Shown: piece after piece, positions 37,149 to 49,235 of the stretch
How the letters are laid out: each line of letters starts with the position of its first letter
Position numbering within the stretch: position 1 is the first letter of the stretch
Position numbers and translations under genes: made by a program
Origin: Polytrichum commune
Lineage: Eukaryota > Streptophyta > Polytrichopsida > Polytrichales > Polytrichaceae
Direction of reading: 5' to 3'
Assembly: GCA_950295325.1 (NCBI GenBank)
Contig: OX485808.1
Span: 40,010,527-40,074,526 of the forward strand
DNA: 64,000 nt
Notes under the pieces: model-generated
What the model was told of the DNA's origin: nothing
What the model saw: only the letters and a program-made list of their open reading frames with translations
Databases searched by the model: none

Positions 37149-40100
37149 TTAATGTGATTTCTTTGAAGGGAAAGGGCTAAGAAGCTCCCTGCTAAGACAA
37201 TAATCTAGGGCTAATGCTGCAGTGATGAAAATTATCATACTCTCTCCTGCTTCTAAGCTTGCCTTAAGAACTTTATCGATTCTGGTCTCTGGAAAGTTAA
37301 CCAAAGCTTGCGTAGCATCAATTTGGGCGATGCCTGCACACAATACACTTCAACAATCAAAACAAGGTGCAGCAAGAGTGTGCATCACAGAAAATGTAAG
37401 TTTGTGCAGATGAAGTAAGTGTGAACAACATCTTTTGTAATTTAACAACTAAGAAGGTGTAACTCTGAGGTGCCATTGTTGGAGTGGAACGTGCATCAAG
37501 TGTCACGAGATGGTTTGTGCACCTGTTATTGATTCTCCTGTTATGCGCGTGAGATTGACACAGAATCACATACTCAATACAGATCTCCATACATAGAAGT
37601 ATGTACTTCCAAACTTCTATTTGCATATAATAGCCATGGACATTGTAGTGTGCTTACCTCTGACAACACCAAATGCTGCAGCAACTCCAGACTTGAGCTG
37701 TAGATTTCCCAGGTCTCGACGCATCACATACCGAAACGTCACACCAAACAGAGCACAACTGACTAGAATACCTGCTTGACTCAACAAGGTTCCAAAACTC
37801 AAACTGCCCTCGACAGCCAGAGAGAAGGGGAGGCTTGCCAGTGTACCAGCAAAGGCAGAAACTGCTGCTGCCTGTATCACATACATAAAATAACCTTGTC
37901 AACTGCCTGGCCATATTTAGATTTTCTACTTGAATTCTAGCAGCACGTTGACAGTGCATTCTGCCATCACATTCCTCATTACAATTCAAGTAAGCTTTAT
38001 TTTCCTGTTATTTTTACCATTATCATAAGATGATTCGAAAGTGGAATGTGTATGTGGCTTGCAATGCAGGAGAACACTGAAAACTTGCTACCAGAAGTTT
38101 ATCCCTACACAATTCCTCCATGTGGTTGTTGAGATAAATTTTATCAGTGAAGGTGGAAATATTGCATGCTAACAAACTCTTCAGGCTCTTCATGTACCTT
38201 GCCAGACTCAATGCGCTCAGCATCGTCATCAATTTCTGCTGTTTCCCACTTGCTGGAGACTTCATCGGCACTGCCACCAGAACGGGCCATCACCAGAGCA
38301 CGTTCAGCCGCCCGCACCAATGCCTCAGCTTTCACAACCTCCTCTTCTACCTCTGCAACCTTCAAGAATGAAGAATGCTTAGTTGATGAATGACATGTAG
38401 TTGATACAAATGTTCAGGGTTACTATTCCATGGGGGCAGGAGAATTCCGCAAAAGTCTACACTTATTATAACTACATACGGGTGCATCTTAGAAAGCTTT
38501 CAGAACCTCCTCTTCTACCTCTGCTGCTGCAACCTTCACGACCACAGACTGCTCAATTGTAAAATCAAATGCTCTTTATACCAACATACACAGTTCAAGA
38601 AACAATCCACAATCATCACTCAATAATACACGATTATACTTCACTCCATAATGACTCTCTGTAAAACTCGTAGCAGTTTAGGATTTATTAAACCTCACCA
38701 TCTTGCCTTAACCATGGAGATCCTGGTCATGTCCAATGCAGTTTTACACCTACATAATCTTCAACCACATAATACTCCCCCACACTATGTGTACCTCAAA
38801 ATCATGTTGATGATCCCTACTTAGTGAACCTGTTTCTCAATATTACTTTCTTTGAGATTTTGAATATGTCTTTCTAGGGTTACAGAAATGATGCTTTCCC
38901 ATGGTCAGAATGAGTAAGTAGTAGGTGAAAAAAGCTTACGACGGAATCAGCAGCTGCCTGTTTGGCATCCAGACGCTCAAGAAACACTTGCAACTCCTCT
39001 ACCTTCTTTTCTGTGCGAGCCACGTCATCCAGTTCCTTCCTTTTGGCAGACACACGCTCTGCAGCCGCCGCCAAATCTCGCAACAAAGTCTGCATTCCAC
39101 AATGAAGGCGCCATGTCAAATTCCACTTTTCATCAAGAATTTGAATGACCTATGAATGCTTCCACGTACCATCTACATAGTGTTCACAAGAATTTTTATG
39201 CACAATTCTCTTCGAGCAGAACAAGATATTGTTCACACATCAGAGTGGCTAAAACACATGGCCTTAACCTGTAACCCATTGGAACTACGAGATTAAGCCG
39301 CCTAAGGTTGGAACAATGCTTGTATGGGTGACCTTCCTAACACTTGATTTCCAGTGCTGCACCCTACCACTATGGTCCACCCTTATCACATTGGGAGTAT
39401 CAGGGTGAACTGGAAATTTCAACCAACCATGTGGGAACCGTTAAGAGCGGCTGGTCCACACTCATTCAAGATGTTCACCTTTGAAAAGAGACAGCATGCT
39501 TCGAGGTCCTTCTAATTCTTGTGATGTCCATTTCGAAATTACATATGAAATTAGACTAACTACACGATGAAGCAACACCTTAATTCACGTCACTGGCAAC
39601 ATTGGAGCCATCTCTCCTTAACATGGACAAATCTCCATATCCAACACACATGGAGATACAACATTGCTTGTATCTAGGTGAACTGGATATTTTCAACCGA
39701 CTATGTGGGAACCATTAGGTGCGGACCGGCTTGTCCACACTTCTTCAAGATGTTCACCTTTGAAAAGAGGCATCTAATTCTCGTGATGTCCATTTCGAAA
39801 TTACATATAAAATTAAACTAACTACACGATGAAGCAACACCGTAATTCACGTCATTGGCAACACTGTAGCTATCTCTCCTTAACATTGACGAACCTCCAT
39901 ATCTAACGGACACTGGGAACCATTCGGTGAGGGCCGGCTTGCCCACGGCAGTTCAAGATGTTCATCTTTGAACAGAGGCAGTATTCTTCTAGGTTCCTCT
40001 AATTCTCTCGATGTCCGTTTCGAAATTACACATAGAATTAGACATGAAGCAACACCATAATTCACGCCAGTGGCAACATTGGAATCATCTTTCTTCATAT

Positions 40101-40445
40101 AGATAAACCTCCATATCCAACGGACAGGGAGATCCAGCATTGCTTGAATACCTTTGATTCTTCACTTTCCAGAACCTTTTCCATCTCCTTCTCCAAGTCG
40201 AACGGATTCTCCATCTCATTCTCATTCTTATTATCCTCCTTCCTTCCATCTCCATTCCCTTCCGCCCTGCAGACGAGTCCCATGCTGCGCCATACCTCCC
40301 CTGCTGCTCCTCCACGCTTCGTTGTTGCACGAACGAAGCTCCACGAGCTCAAATTCTTCAAATCATTCAGTTTCTTTCTGCTTCCGTTGCTGCTGGAGCA
40401 ACATCCTGGTGAAAAGAGAGTCCGCGATTGCGCGATGGCCGCCAT
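37149..40445 (-). CDS. conserved plastid-targeted membrane protein of unknown function
   Basis: Five exons in phase: 40445-40152, 39089-38940, 38359-38198, 37871-37658 and 37333-37149, giving 334 residues. The N-terminus (MAAIAQSRTLFSPG, Ser/Arg-rich and short of acidic residues for about 60 residues) looks like a chloroplast transit peptide. An acidic stretch follows, then about 100 residues of predicted coiled coil (AAAAERVSAKRKELDDVART, VAEVEEEVVKAEALVRAAER). The C-terminal third has hydrophobic segments FAGTLASLPFSLAVEGS, LSQAGILVSCALFGVTFRYV and SMIIFITAALALDYCLSREL. I remember similar plant proteins annotated only as uncharacterised or by unhelpful names, so I give no function. Intron 1 is about 1 kb and holds a 5S-derived sequence and a three-copy repeat; intron 2 carries a duplicated piece of exon 3. 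Confidence 0.82.
38501..38545 (-). repeat. partial duplicate of exon 3 start in intron 2
   Basis: The plus-strand segment CAGAACCTCCTCTTCTACCT, followed by CTGCTGCTGCAACCTTCACG, nearly repeats the 5' part of exon 3 at 38333-38362. On the minus strand it would read VAAAEVEEEVLKAF then a stop. It is preceded by an AAG acceptor-like site but lacks a usable downstream frame, so it is a pseudo-exon. Confidence 0.6.
39243..39367 (+). pseudogene. 5S rRNA-derived sequence (5S pseudogene or SINE3-type head)
   Basis: The segment follows the layout of plant 5S rRNA from about the middle to the end: CCCATTGGAACTACGAGATT, then AAGCCGCCTAAGG (box A region), ATGGGTGACCTTCC (box C, nearly perfect) and AGTGCTGCACCCT. 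Spacing between these blocks equals that of a real 5S gene. The many substitutions exclude a functional rRNA gene. It lies on the plus strand inside intron 1 of the minus-strand plastid-protein gene. A 5S-derived SINE is the alternative to a simple pseudogene. Confidence 0.65.
39403..40138 (+). repeat. three-copy ~240-275-bp tandem repeat at the 5' side of intron 1
   Basis: Copies start near 39403, 39678 and 39906. Shared words are TGTGGGAACC, CAAGATGTTCA(C/T)CTTTGAA, GATGTCC.TTTCGAAATTACA, GAAGCAACACC.TAATTCACG and CCTCCATATC. The unit tail (GGAGAT.CA.CATTGCTTG) also occurs at 40130-40148 beside the exon 1 donor. The array follows directly on the 5S-derived segment, so the two could be one compound element. 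Confidence 0.7.
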
Positions 40446-40705
40446 GCTTGCGCAACGATTCTACGAATTGTTCCGGAACTCTCCAATTCGAGCTTCCTCC
40501 ATCACTCCCTCGCCATCGCCTTCTGGGGAAGGATGATGGACGTGACGGGAAGTGACGGGAGGGAGGTGACGGACGACGACTGACGCGTGCGTCCGAAGGG
40601 CGACGGGCGACGGATGTCGTCCATGGACGAACGATCCTCAACTTTGGAGGGCCACGGTAAAATAATATGGACTAGATAATCAGGAGAGAGGAAAGTGGAT
40701 GACTA

Positions 40706-41090
40706 CACTAAATAATGTATTTAGTGTCACAACTCTATTTGTATTTCCCAATAGTAATTGTAAACCGCCTGTAGAGCATCACCAACACTAATGTAAACTT
40801 CACATTATTTTTAATTCTTTGTGAAAAAAGTTGGGCACTATAGATTTACAATGTTCTAATTATTTTCACTTACTAAGTGAGCTTTCATCCAAATTTCAAT
40901 CATCCATGACAACATTCTAATACAAAAATGTTGGGATGCAAAAGATACCAATTTTTTTCTTCAATTATTGGTATAATTTTGATCATCCATGAAAGTGTTT
41001 GTAAACTTACTCATAAGAAGTGTCATTAGAAAAGAATTTGTCTCGAGTGTGATGATGTTGTCAATGGAACAATATATAATATACTATAAG
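40706..41090 (+). mobile_element. decayed MITE-like copy related to 61258-61605
   Basis: Begins TA|CACTAAATAATGTATTTAG and shares with the 61.3-kb element, in order, CACCAACACTAA, TTTACA, CACTTAC(T/C)AAGTGA, CATCCATGACA and TTTGTAAACTTA. The right terminal repeat is eroded, so its border is approximate. It lies upstream of the plastid-protein gene. Confidence 0.55.
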
Positions 41091-41405
41091 TTAGAGATTG
41101 CAAACCTTAAAGGCCTAGTATGCACTTCATCTATGTATTATCATTTCTTACGCTTCAGAATGATTTCTGTGCCAGGTTTATCCTTCAAGAAAAAACCGCT
41201 CAACACATAGTTCATGATTGAATATTTTGATGCCTCAAGTTCAGCTTGACATGCCTTGTATACTAGAAGATTCTCTCCCAACTTCATCAGGAGCCTTGAA
41301 ATTTGCACTTGCAAAGTCAAGATTCTCAAGTCTTGCAAAGTTTCAGAAATTGATATTGACTCGAGATTGGAAACTCAAGCTAAAGTGCTTGCAAAAACTA
41401 TCCAG

Positions 41406-41640
41406 CAATGAACAAGGAGAACCGACTTCTAGTTACAGATGAACTGGTTGAGTTTAAGAAATAACCGGTTCAAATTGAAGACCTCAGGAAAATTACCGAT
41501 CCGTTGAGAGGAATCTACAGAATATCCATCAATTTAATAGAGAAAAACCGAAAGATGTCAACATGTAACGAGTTGATCTTGGAAACACTGGGATCTCGAC
41601 CCATTATGCCCAGAAATCTCCCCCGACACTGCTATCTATC
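41406..41640 (+). repeat. dispersed direct repeat, copy 1 (3' flank of kelch-like gene)
   Basis: Shares CAATGAACA.GGAGAACC, AGTTACAGATGAAC(T/C)GGTTGAG, AAATAACCGGTTCAA, AGAAAAACCGAAAG and ATTATGCCCA with 45703-45930 in the same orientation. Non-coding and probably transposon-derived. Confidence 0.65.
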
Positions 41641-41674
41641 TAATATACCTAGATGATTTCAACTTTGGAATCTG

Positions 41675-44600
41675 TTAATCGTTAAACTCCTCAACTATGC
41701 GCGTGGGAGGACGCACACGATCTTCTTCATTGTTTCCTACGCTCCAGTCCGGAGGAAGCTCGGGTGGGTTGTAGCTCAACCTCTGCGAGTGCAAGCGGCG
41801 CACCACGACGCGATTCTCCCCTGGGGTCGTCGAGAGGACATTCACCAACGACGAGTTCCGTCGGCGCGACGATCGCCGGTTCGCGGCACGCTCCAGGATG
41901 TCCTCGTGCAACAGTTCGCGTTCGGTGAGCGAGTTCTGCCTCTCGAGACGGATCGCACAAGGTCCGGTGATGTGGTGGCCTTCAACGTACGGGCGTGGAT
42001 CATTGACGCAACAAGACACGCGGTAGTCCTCGTTCGGCAACAAGGGATCAGGGCGGACGTGATCGTACTCCGGGAACGATTCATTACGACCCTCAAATGC
42101 TAGTTTGTCCTCTTGGGGATGGCATTTGGGCTCCGCCCGGAAGCTCGGGGATAGAACACAATCGGCAAGACTCAACATACTACAAAACACAACATGATTG
42201 TTTAGTGCATGCATGTAACTTTTCTTGACATACTAAGGCATGACTCTGGAATTTATACCCACAGTTGATCTATTGTGTTACTAATAAGGGATGGTGAGAA
42301 ATTATCAAATTCAAAGAAATTATGGTTAACATGACATTCAAAGCATACTGATATAGTTATAAATAGCGTGCAAAGCGTAAGTGTAGTAAATTAAACGCTC
42401 CATCCATGGTAATGAGATCATCTTCTTCAAATACATTTTGAAAACTTAGCAATGTCTCGGCGAGCCTCTTGAAGTATGCGAGTGCACTATGAGATCCAAA
42501 CGAATGCTATTCATGTGATGGGTTTGGTATGCGTACTTTGGTGAACATGGCAAATTGTTGGTGTCCGCGAGGCAATACCATCGGTCTATCTCAGGAATGA
42601 AGCACGCAAAAGTCCTTTTGCGGAGTGCAAAAACACATATTTGGTTTAACCCCGCCCTCACGTCGTAGAGGCAATTGTTGTAATCTTCTTGTCCTGGATC
42701 AAAAAGGTAGTTGTGCACTTCCGGCGGCATGGGTGCCAAAGGGTGGTATTTAATTGGGTCTGCCATGTCATAGAAACGAAGCACACGGATGGGGTATACT
42801 AGTTTCCGCGAGTCGGATCGTTGAGGCAGCACAAATTTCCTTTTCGATCGAATCTATATGATAGCCGCATAGTTTTTGCACACGTTCACGTTAATCAACA
42901 TTCTCCGTAGCTTAATCAAAATGCGATTACTATTATAATTGTTATTCAAGTAACATTGGAGAAATCTTGCATATGAGTGTACCTACATGTTCCCATCAGT
43001 GCATTGTTTTCCAAATTTTCAAGAGAGGAGCATTGCCTACAACCATTGAAATGACAGATCCACATATGGATAATGTTACAAACTTTCACCCAGAGTTGTA
43101 CATATTCGTCCTAAAGTTAATAACAATTTCATCCAATTTCTACAATTTTTAGGGATTCTTTGGAAAGTTTAATCCATGGAAAAACAAGAAAATCACATAC
43201 TATTCAGTTTTTGGTTTTTGAACCGCAAATTAGTGATAGACGCCAGGTTCAAAATTACTGGTTTCACTAAACCAAACACCTAGATCCATGTCTGCAAGCG
43301 TGGAGTGATTTGATCCTACTAGATCCAATAAGAGGGTTGACTATAACTAAAAACAAGCTTCAAAAACATGTACACGTGTGTTTCTGTTTTATGTTGCTTT
43401 CCTGTTGGTTTCACCATAATGTTCACGTGCAAGAATACATATTGCCCCTAGAAAACAAGTCCACAAGACTCTCATAACGTGTTCTAGGAGAATGGATGTC
43501 AACCTCCTAATTTAACACATTGTAAATTGTCCATCTCCTCCCTTGAAATTATCTTGGTTTCTTTTGTACAACTACATTGTGAGAACATTGTGCCTATTCT
43601 GAATTATAGTTGGGCTACATAAGTGGACAATTGGTTTATCGTAGTTGTGACCTCCTCATATTACATCCAGTTTCTAATTTGGTGGTAATTTATTAAAATT
43701 TTGAATCTATTCCAAAGACAATGATTCTGGTCTAAACTAATTGCAATAAAACAATTACTCCATGATGTATTTGATGTTAGAATATGATATGCACATTAAG
43801 CACTTGGATATACTTCTGCACATGAGACTAGAAACCGATAATCTAATTCTGCACTTTGATGGTATCAAAGGAAGTGAGTCTTACAATTGATGCAATAATA
43901 AGTCCACATTTATTGATACAAGTAGGGAACTTACCTTTTGAGGTGCAACGGCAATTTGGTGGATGATTTTTTTCATATATTAAGGAAATCATGTCATCCA
44001 ACCTAACATGTAATGTTCGTGATCATATTTGTGATATCTGATCATGGACAACGTGAAAACTGCCTATGATGCCAACTAAACATTCAATTCACAACATACA
44101 AAGTGGATTGAAACATTATTTGTGATGACATGCACCAACCTGCCGGGTGAGGAGGTACCCAACTCCCCCACAATCAACAAGTCGGCCGGGCTCATACAAA
44201 TCGGTGTTTCCAATGTCCCCGAGTGTGTCATCCTCCCCATGATCCTTCTCAAATGTGAGTGTTCTAAAACGCCGGTTGCCGAGATCGTACCCAACGATGA
44301 CCGATTGGTATTCGAGGGGGCCCATCCCCGGTTGAAAACGCCTGGACCTCATCTCGGTCACCCTCCCTTGTTGGCCGAGGAGCTTCGAGCCTGCCCAATA
44401 TAGGTGTCCATGGATGAGGATAAGGCTACCTTTGCCTTGTAGTGTTGGTTTCACTTTGTACGTGTTGATGTCGGTGTATTTGTTGGTTCTGGAATCGTAG
44501 ATCGAGACCTTCAAGAAACACCGTTCATTATCAATTCAGATACATGGAAGGCCTAAATATGAAATATGTTTGGTATAGAAGATTCCATATATACATCAAC

Positions 44601-47600
44601 ACTAGCTAATTACTTCGCCAAGAACATATTGGACTCAACTGTTCGAAGATTGACATGTACATTGTACATCAACCTGAGCTTGCATCCCTTTCTATTGTCA
44701 TTGTATGATCTTCATATCTACATATAAAATTTAGATTTAGGGTCCATTTATAATTAGCAATATAATAATTAGTAAAAACATCACTACTAGTTGTAGTGGT
44801 ACAAGAATGAGTTTATGACCAGTAATGCATTAGCCCAAGTACCTCGTCTTCACATGTAAGTAACTCTTGAGCATGGAATTTATTTTTTAAATATGCAAAG
44901 ACACTCAACTCTGTGCAATAAGTTACATAATCCATTGATTCTTGTGCATGTTGACGAGAATGGCCTGACGTAGTGACACTATAAAGCAACAGATTATGAT
45001 TCTCAGGTGACTCTAATTTAAAAGGGTAATTTTATGTACCAAACTCCCTTCGTAATGGCACGTCACCGTCCCCTCGATGTACGTGCCAGATCGTTCACCC
45101 ACCATGTAAAGCGTGTAGAAACTTTTGTTGCGGCCCTTGTGCTCTTCCACCACAAGCTTCGCGATCTTGAACTCTTGTGCGTATTTTTCGTGCTGCATAG
45201 GCGGTAGCAGCTGGAAGGTGCGCAACAATGGGTTCACGACCACAGTGATAGGTTGGCTCGGCCAGTCCACGTTCCAAAACTCTTGGCGGGGGAGGCACAT
45301 GTACTCCCCGCCGTTCAGCACGAGGAGGCCTTTCTCGCCCGCTATGATGGTGTGCACGTCGTTCGGGAGGAAATTCATCAACGAGATCGTCATCCACTTC
45401 CACATCCGAGATGGTGTCCGAATGCGGTTGAATCCGGCCACCCAGCAATCCCCCAAAAGACTCCGGTTGATTCCGTGAAACACCACTGGGAAGAAATCGT
45501 TGTTGAAGTCGTTCATAAACTTTGGCGTCCAGTTGATGGGCGTGGACCATGCCCACTTGATATCTTGTTTTGGTCGGTTTAGTCGCACCCAAGCATCACA
45601 AAGCTCTTGACCTACATGTTGAGGGTTTGCACTTAAATATCAAACGACATAAGAAAGTGAAAAATGAAAAAACAAAAAAAACAAAAAACCAATTATGACA
45701 AAATCAATGAACAGGGAGAACCAGCTGCGAGTTACAGATGAACCGGTTGAGTTTGAGAAATAACCGGTTCAAGTTCAAGACTTCAGGAAAATTTACCGAT
45801 CAAATTTTGGAGGAATTTATAGAATATACCCCACTTCAATAAAGAAAAACCGAAAGTTGTTAACATGTGACCGGTTGGATTTGAAAACATCAACCGATTA
45901 TGCCCAAAAACCTCCCTGGACACTGGCTAAACTATAGGATAGAAATGGCTCATCTGGAAGACTAGCACTGCAGATTATGCTATTTAAAAAGTACAATTTA
46001 GATTAAATAAATCTTTGCCAATTTCATTAGGATTGTTCATATTAAGTCCCCACTGAGTAGAATCGTACATGTAATGATTGAAGGAAGCGACTTAAAACAA
46101 ATTCGGTTATATTAATTCTAGTTTTTGAGAGTACCTTTAAGGCCGGGCAAATAGCGGGTGATTTCAGGCCGGTCACATGTCCTCCAATCAGGTGGGGGTT
46201 TAAGAAAGTCTGGATAAATTTCCGGGCGACGAGGCCAAATATCATCAGCATCAAGGTTAAAACCTGGTGTTAATTCTAATGGGACAAATGGGTTGTTTTC
46301 TATCGATGTGGGATACTGCCCCAATACAAACCTTGGAACATTTGGGACATATTGTGTTTCAATGAGATTGTTTACCCTCTTACGCTCTCTTTCTGCTTCG
46401 AATACCTCTTGTTCACTCGGTTTTTCCTACAAATTTTTTTGAACAAAATTCACGAATTTTAAAAAGCAACATCTCACAATCAAATTTGGTTACAACTATC
46501 CACTGGGATTCTAAGTTGTTTTAAATTGAAGGGAAAAAAATAAAAAAATAAAAATTTCAAACAACGAGTCTGCGTTGGAACATAGAAGGATTGGTCGGTG
46601 TTGATGGGGTCCACTTTGCTTTTGGTAAATTTCCCCCTCTGGTTTTGTAGTTGGTTTCTTCAATCCATTTCAACTTGATGAAGTCAAACGCTTGCCCTTT
46701 CCATTGAGGTTTCGACATATGCATGACAAATCGAGATACCTATTGGGACAAATCAACAACATACATTCAATTGCAACATACACCATTTTGCTCTCATTAT
46801 TTTGGTCCTGCTTGATCAAATGGCCGTTAACTTGTGAAAACAAGTGTACAGAACGCAGCCTAGCTTGACCCATCACACATGTGATCTAAGCTTTATTCTT
46901 ATGCCATGTGCTGTTCAAACTTTTCGTGTTAAGCAAGTAGTACACATGTGTGGCTATTGAGATTTCGACCTATGTTATTTACAGTATCAATCTCCAAAAA
47001 GTGAGCATGTTTGTACACGATCACTAGTGACTGTCTTTGATAGCGTGTAACTTAATCAACACAAGTAATGAAAGAAAAATTTATTAGTATTTGTTCAAAA
47101 CATGTTACAGCCCTCGTCGAATTCTAGTGTGTACTCGTCAACAATTTACCCATTTGCCAACTCTTCAATTCGCGAGAATTATTCCGAACAGTGTGCCATG
47201 ACCAAACTAAGAGAGCACGTGCCATACGATATCTTCACATAGAACGACATGATCAAGTTATGGGGCAAAACATACAATAAATTATCAGAGTTGAGAGTTT
47301 GGTTCTTACCCTATCATGTGTTCGAAAATGTTCCGTCTTCGCTTTGATATGCGACCGTTCGTGCATGGTGTCCCAGTGCTCCGGCTCCACGAGTTGGTGC
47401 TCATACCGGAACTTCCGAAACTGGTGCTTCGGTAACGGTATCTCGGGTCGGAGGTCTTGTTCAGTAGTGTGCAACTTCCCATCGTACTCCCACGTCGCGG
47501 CCTCCTTCCCGCGGGAGCACTCTGGCCGCTCCTTGGGCGCGGCGAGGTCGTTCAACGCCGCCTCCGACTGCACAATCTCCTCCTTCCAACGTTTCAAGTC

Positions 47601-47903
47601 CGCGTCGTCGGGGATTTCGCCGTCCTCCAAGTGTTGCAGGAAGCTCGCCTTGGGCGCGATCCACTCTGTGTCCATGTAGTGCTCGGCAGGGTTGTACGGT
47701 GGGACGGCGACAGTGCGCGAGAGGGATCGCTCCCGAGGCCTCGATGGCGGGGGGTCCCAATATTTCGAGGGGGGGCTCGAACTCAAGGACTGCCCGGGGT
47801 TGTTAGTCGGACTCACTGGATCTATCGACATATTCGAGTCCGAAGAGCCTTTGCGCGGCTCAGAACTTCCACTAACTTTTGATGATTTCTTTTGAGAGGC
47901 CAT
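41675..47903 (-). CDS. large kelch/F-box-like protein with long charged N-terminal extension
   Basis: Seven exons in phase: 47903-47310, 46739-46566, 46426-46135, 45611-45040, 44508-44140, 42853-42537 and 42179-41675, giving about 940 residues. The start MASQKKSSKVSGSSEPRKGS follows no upstream in-frame ATG that I found. Residues 1-80 are Ser/Pro-rich and disordered, and 80-350 are charged with many Trp/Pro motifs (WEYDGKLHTTEQDLRPEIP, DDIWPRRPEIYPDFLKPPP). Residues about 355-770 look like an F-box protein C-terminal kelch region: GEKGLLVLNGGEYM, VVVNPLLRTFQLLPPM, GSLILIHGHLYWAG and SVIVGYDLGNRRFRTLTF. The last 160 residues are Arg-rich. I cannot see a canonical F-box at the N-terminus. No gene name is recognised; a role as a kelch-type adaptor is inference. 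The intron before exon 6 is about 1.3 kb. Confidence 0.7.
45703..45930 (+). repeat. dispersed direct repeat, copy 2 (intron of kelch-like gene)
   Basis: Second copy of the 41406-41640 repeat, about 4.3 kb away, inside the intron between the third and fourth coding exons of the kelch-like gene. Similarity extends for the whole ~225 bp with scattered substitutions and small gaps. Confidence 0.65.
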
Positions 47904-48971
47904 TATGAACCTCTACGATTGAAACTACTCGCATCACTTGAGACCCGTTACACTGCAAAGACCTTCAAGCCATGCAAACAAAGTGTAGATTGTTGTAACA
48001 CCTTCGGTAGCAAACTTTGTAAATTGTTGAACAACTCGCTTCAATGATGCAAAATTGTGGCCGTAACTACATTACTACAGTGATATGTGCAATCAGGTTG
48101 CCCCACGCCAATTTATCGATATCCCACACTATTGAGTGTTTGTTGCTACAGTAACAAAATAACCAAACCATTTCTTTTACTGTGGTTGCTATATGGACTG
48201 ATTGACAAAGTTATAAATTCTGTGACCTGATTTTGTTTCAAGGTAATTTGCATGGGTAAAGGGGCAACCTATTTGCGAAGACAACCTCATTGCACATATC
48301 AGTGTAGTTTGGTTGCACCACGGAGCTTATGGATAAAGGAATCATCGGCATTCTCTCTTGGATGCTGTGTCCAATAGTAGACCTAGTATCGTAAGATAAA
48401 AAAGACGTGCCAACTACAGGTGAAGTAACAAGACTGCGAATGCTCAAAATATCTCAGATACATTTCAGATAACTTGAAGGTTCTTGCACTCCACACAAGG
48501 CAACTTGAAACATTGTTAAACTACCTTAAGAGTACATGTTACCATGCTACACGGGAGCCCCACGAACTGTGTACATAAGGATTTTATTTATCTCATTGTA
48601 GTTCAACAACTCACTCCGATGGAGACATGTAAGGATGCTGCCTTTCTATTCTGGCTCCGAGGATATATTTGTGTAAATCGAGTTTCTTGAGTGCATGCAT
48701 GAATGCCAAGGATATTCAAGTGACAAGTGCTCATTACTCAACACCTCAACACCTCGTTGTTGCATATCTTCGGACATGAAGCCCCTCCAATGATCCATCT
48801 ACCACGATTTAATTGAAGAGATCAGGTGCATCCCCAAATGAAACCATGCATACGTTAGCCGGAACGCATTTGCCGAAGAGTTATTCCATTTGCACTGGGA
48901 GAATGGATAGGCTAATCAAGATTGTCATAAACGTACCTATTTGCACCACAGAGCTTATAGATAAAGAATCA
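47904..48971. other. upstream region of the kelch-like gene
   Basis: No supported gene. The stretch at 48312-48390 (GCACCACGGAGCTTATGGAT onward) is a diverged copy of 48945-49010 (GCACCACAGAGCTTATAGAT onward), meaning the 3' part of the small frame at 48972-49235 is locally duplicated. The 210-nt minus frame at 48238-48447 overlaps this copy and is probably not a gene. Confidence 0.5.
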
Positions 48972-49235
48972 TCATCGGCACTCGCTCTTGGATTTCGTGC
49001 CGTCAAGTAGACTCTGCGCATCAGCAGGTGCGAGGTGTCCGCACAAAAGAGTGATCAATGTGGTGCACTTGGCCCGGCTCAGAGGCCGTGCCCAACCGTT
49101 ACATGTGCGGATGCCGGCTGCTGCTGCTCCGGGTGCTGGTGATGCTTGCAGCGAGGTATTCTCGGGAGAGCCTTTGCCTTCCCGCTGCATTTTGTCCATG
49201 AAACTCGACACCCCACGAGATTGAGAGTTGTCCAT
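48972..49235 (-). CDS. small orphan open frame, 87 codons
   Basis: An ATG at 49235 (MDNSQSRGVSSFMDKM) opens 87 codons with Ala/Gly-rich AAAAGIRTCNGWARPLSRAK and a Cys-containing C-terminus. Upstream on the minus strand (49540-49610) is a strong CT-rich tract, common in plant leaders and promoters. That supports transcription but proves nothing. It lies between the kelch-like gene and PLC. No family is recognised; it could be a first exon or a spurious frame. Confidence 0.3.
   Translation of the reverse strand: MDNSQSRGVSSFMDKMQREGKGSPENTSLQASPAPGAAAAGIRTCNGWARPLSRAKCTTLITLLCGHLAPADAQSLLDGTKSKSECR

Noticed and set aside
39243..39367. Functional 5S rRNA gene
   Set aside because: Too many substitutions outside the promoter boxes and a single isolated copy, so pseudogene or SINE head is the better call.
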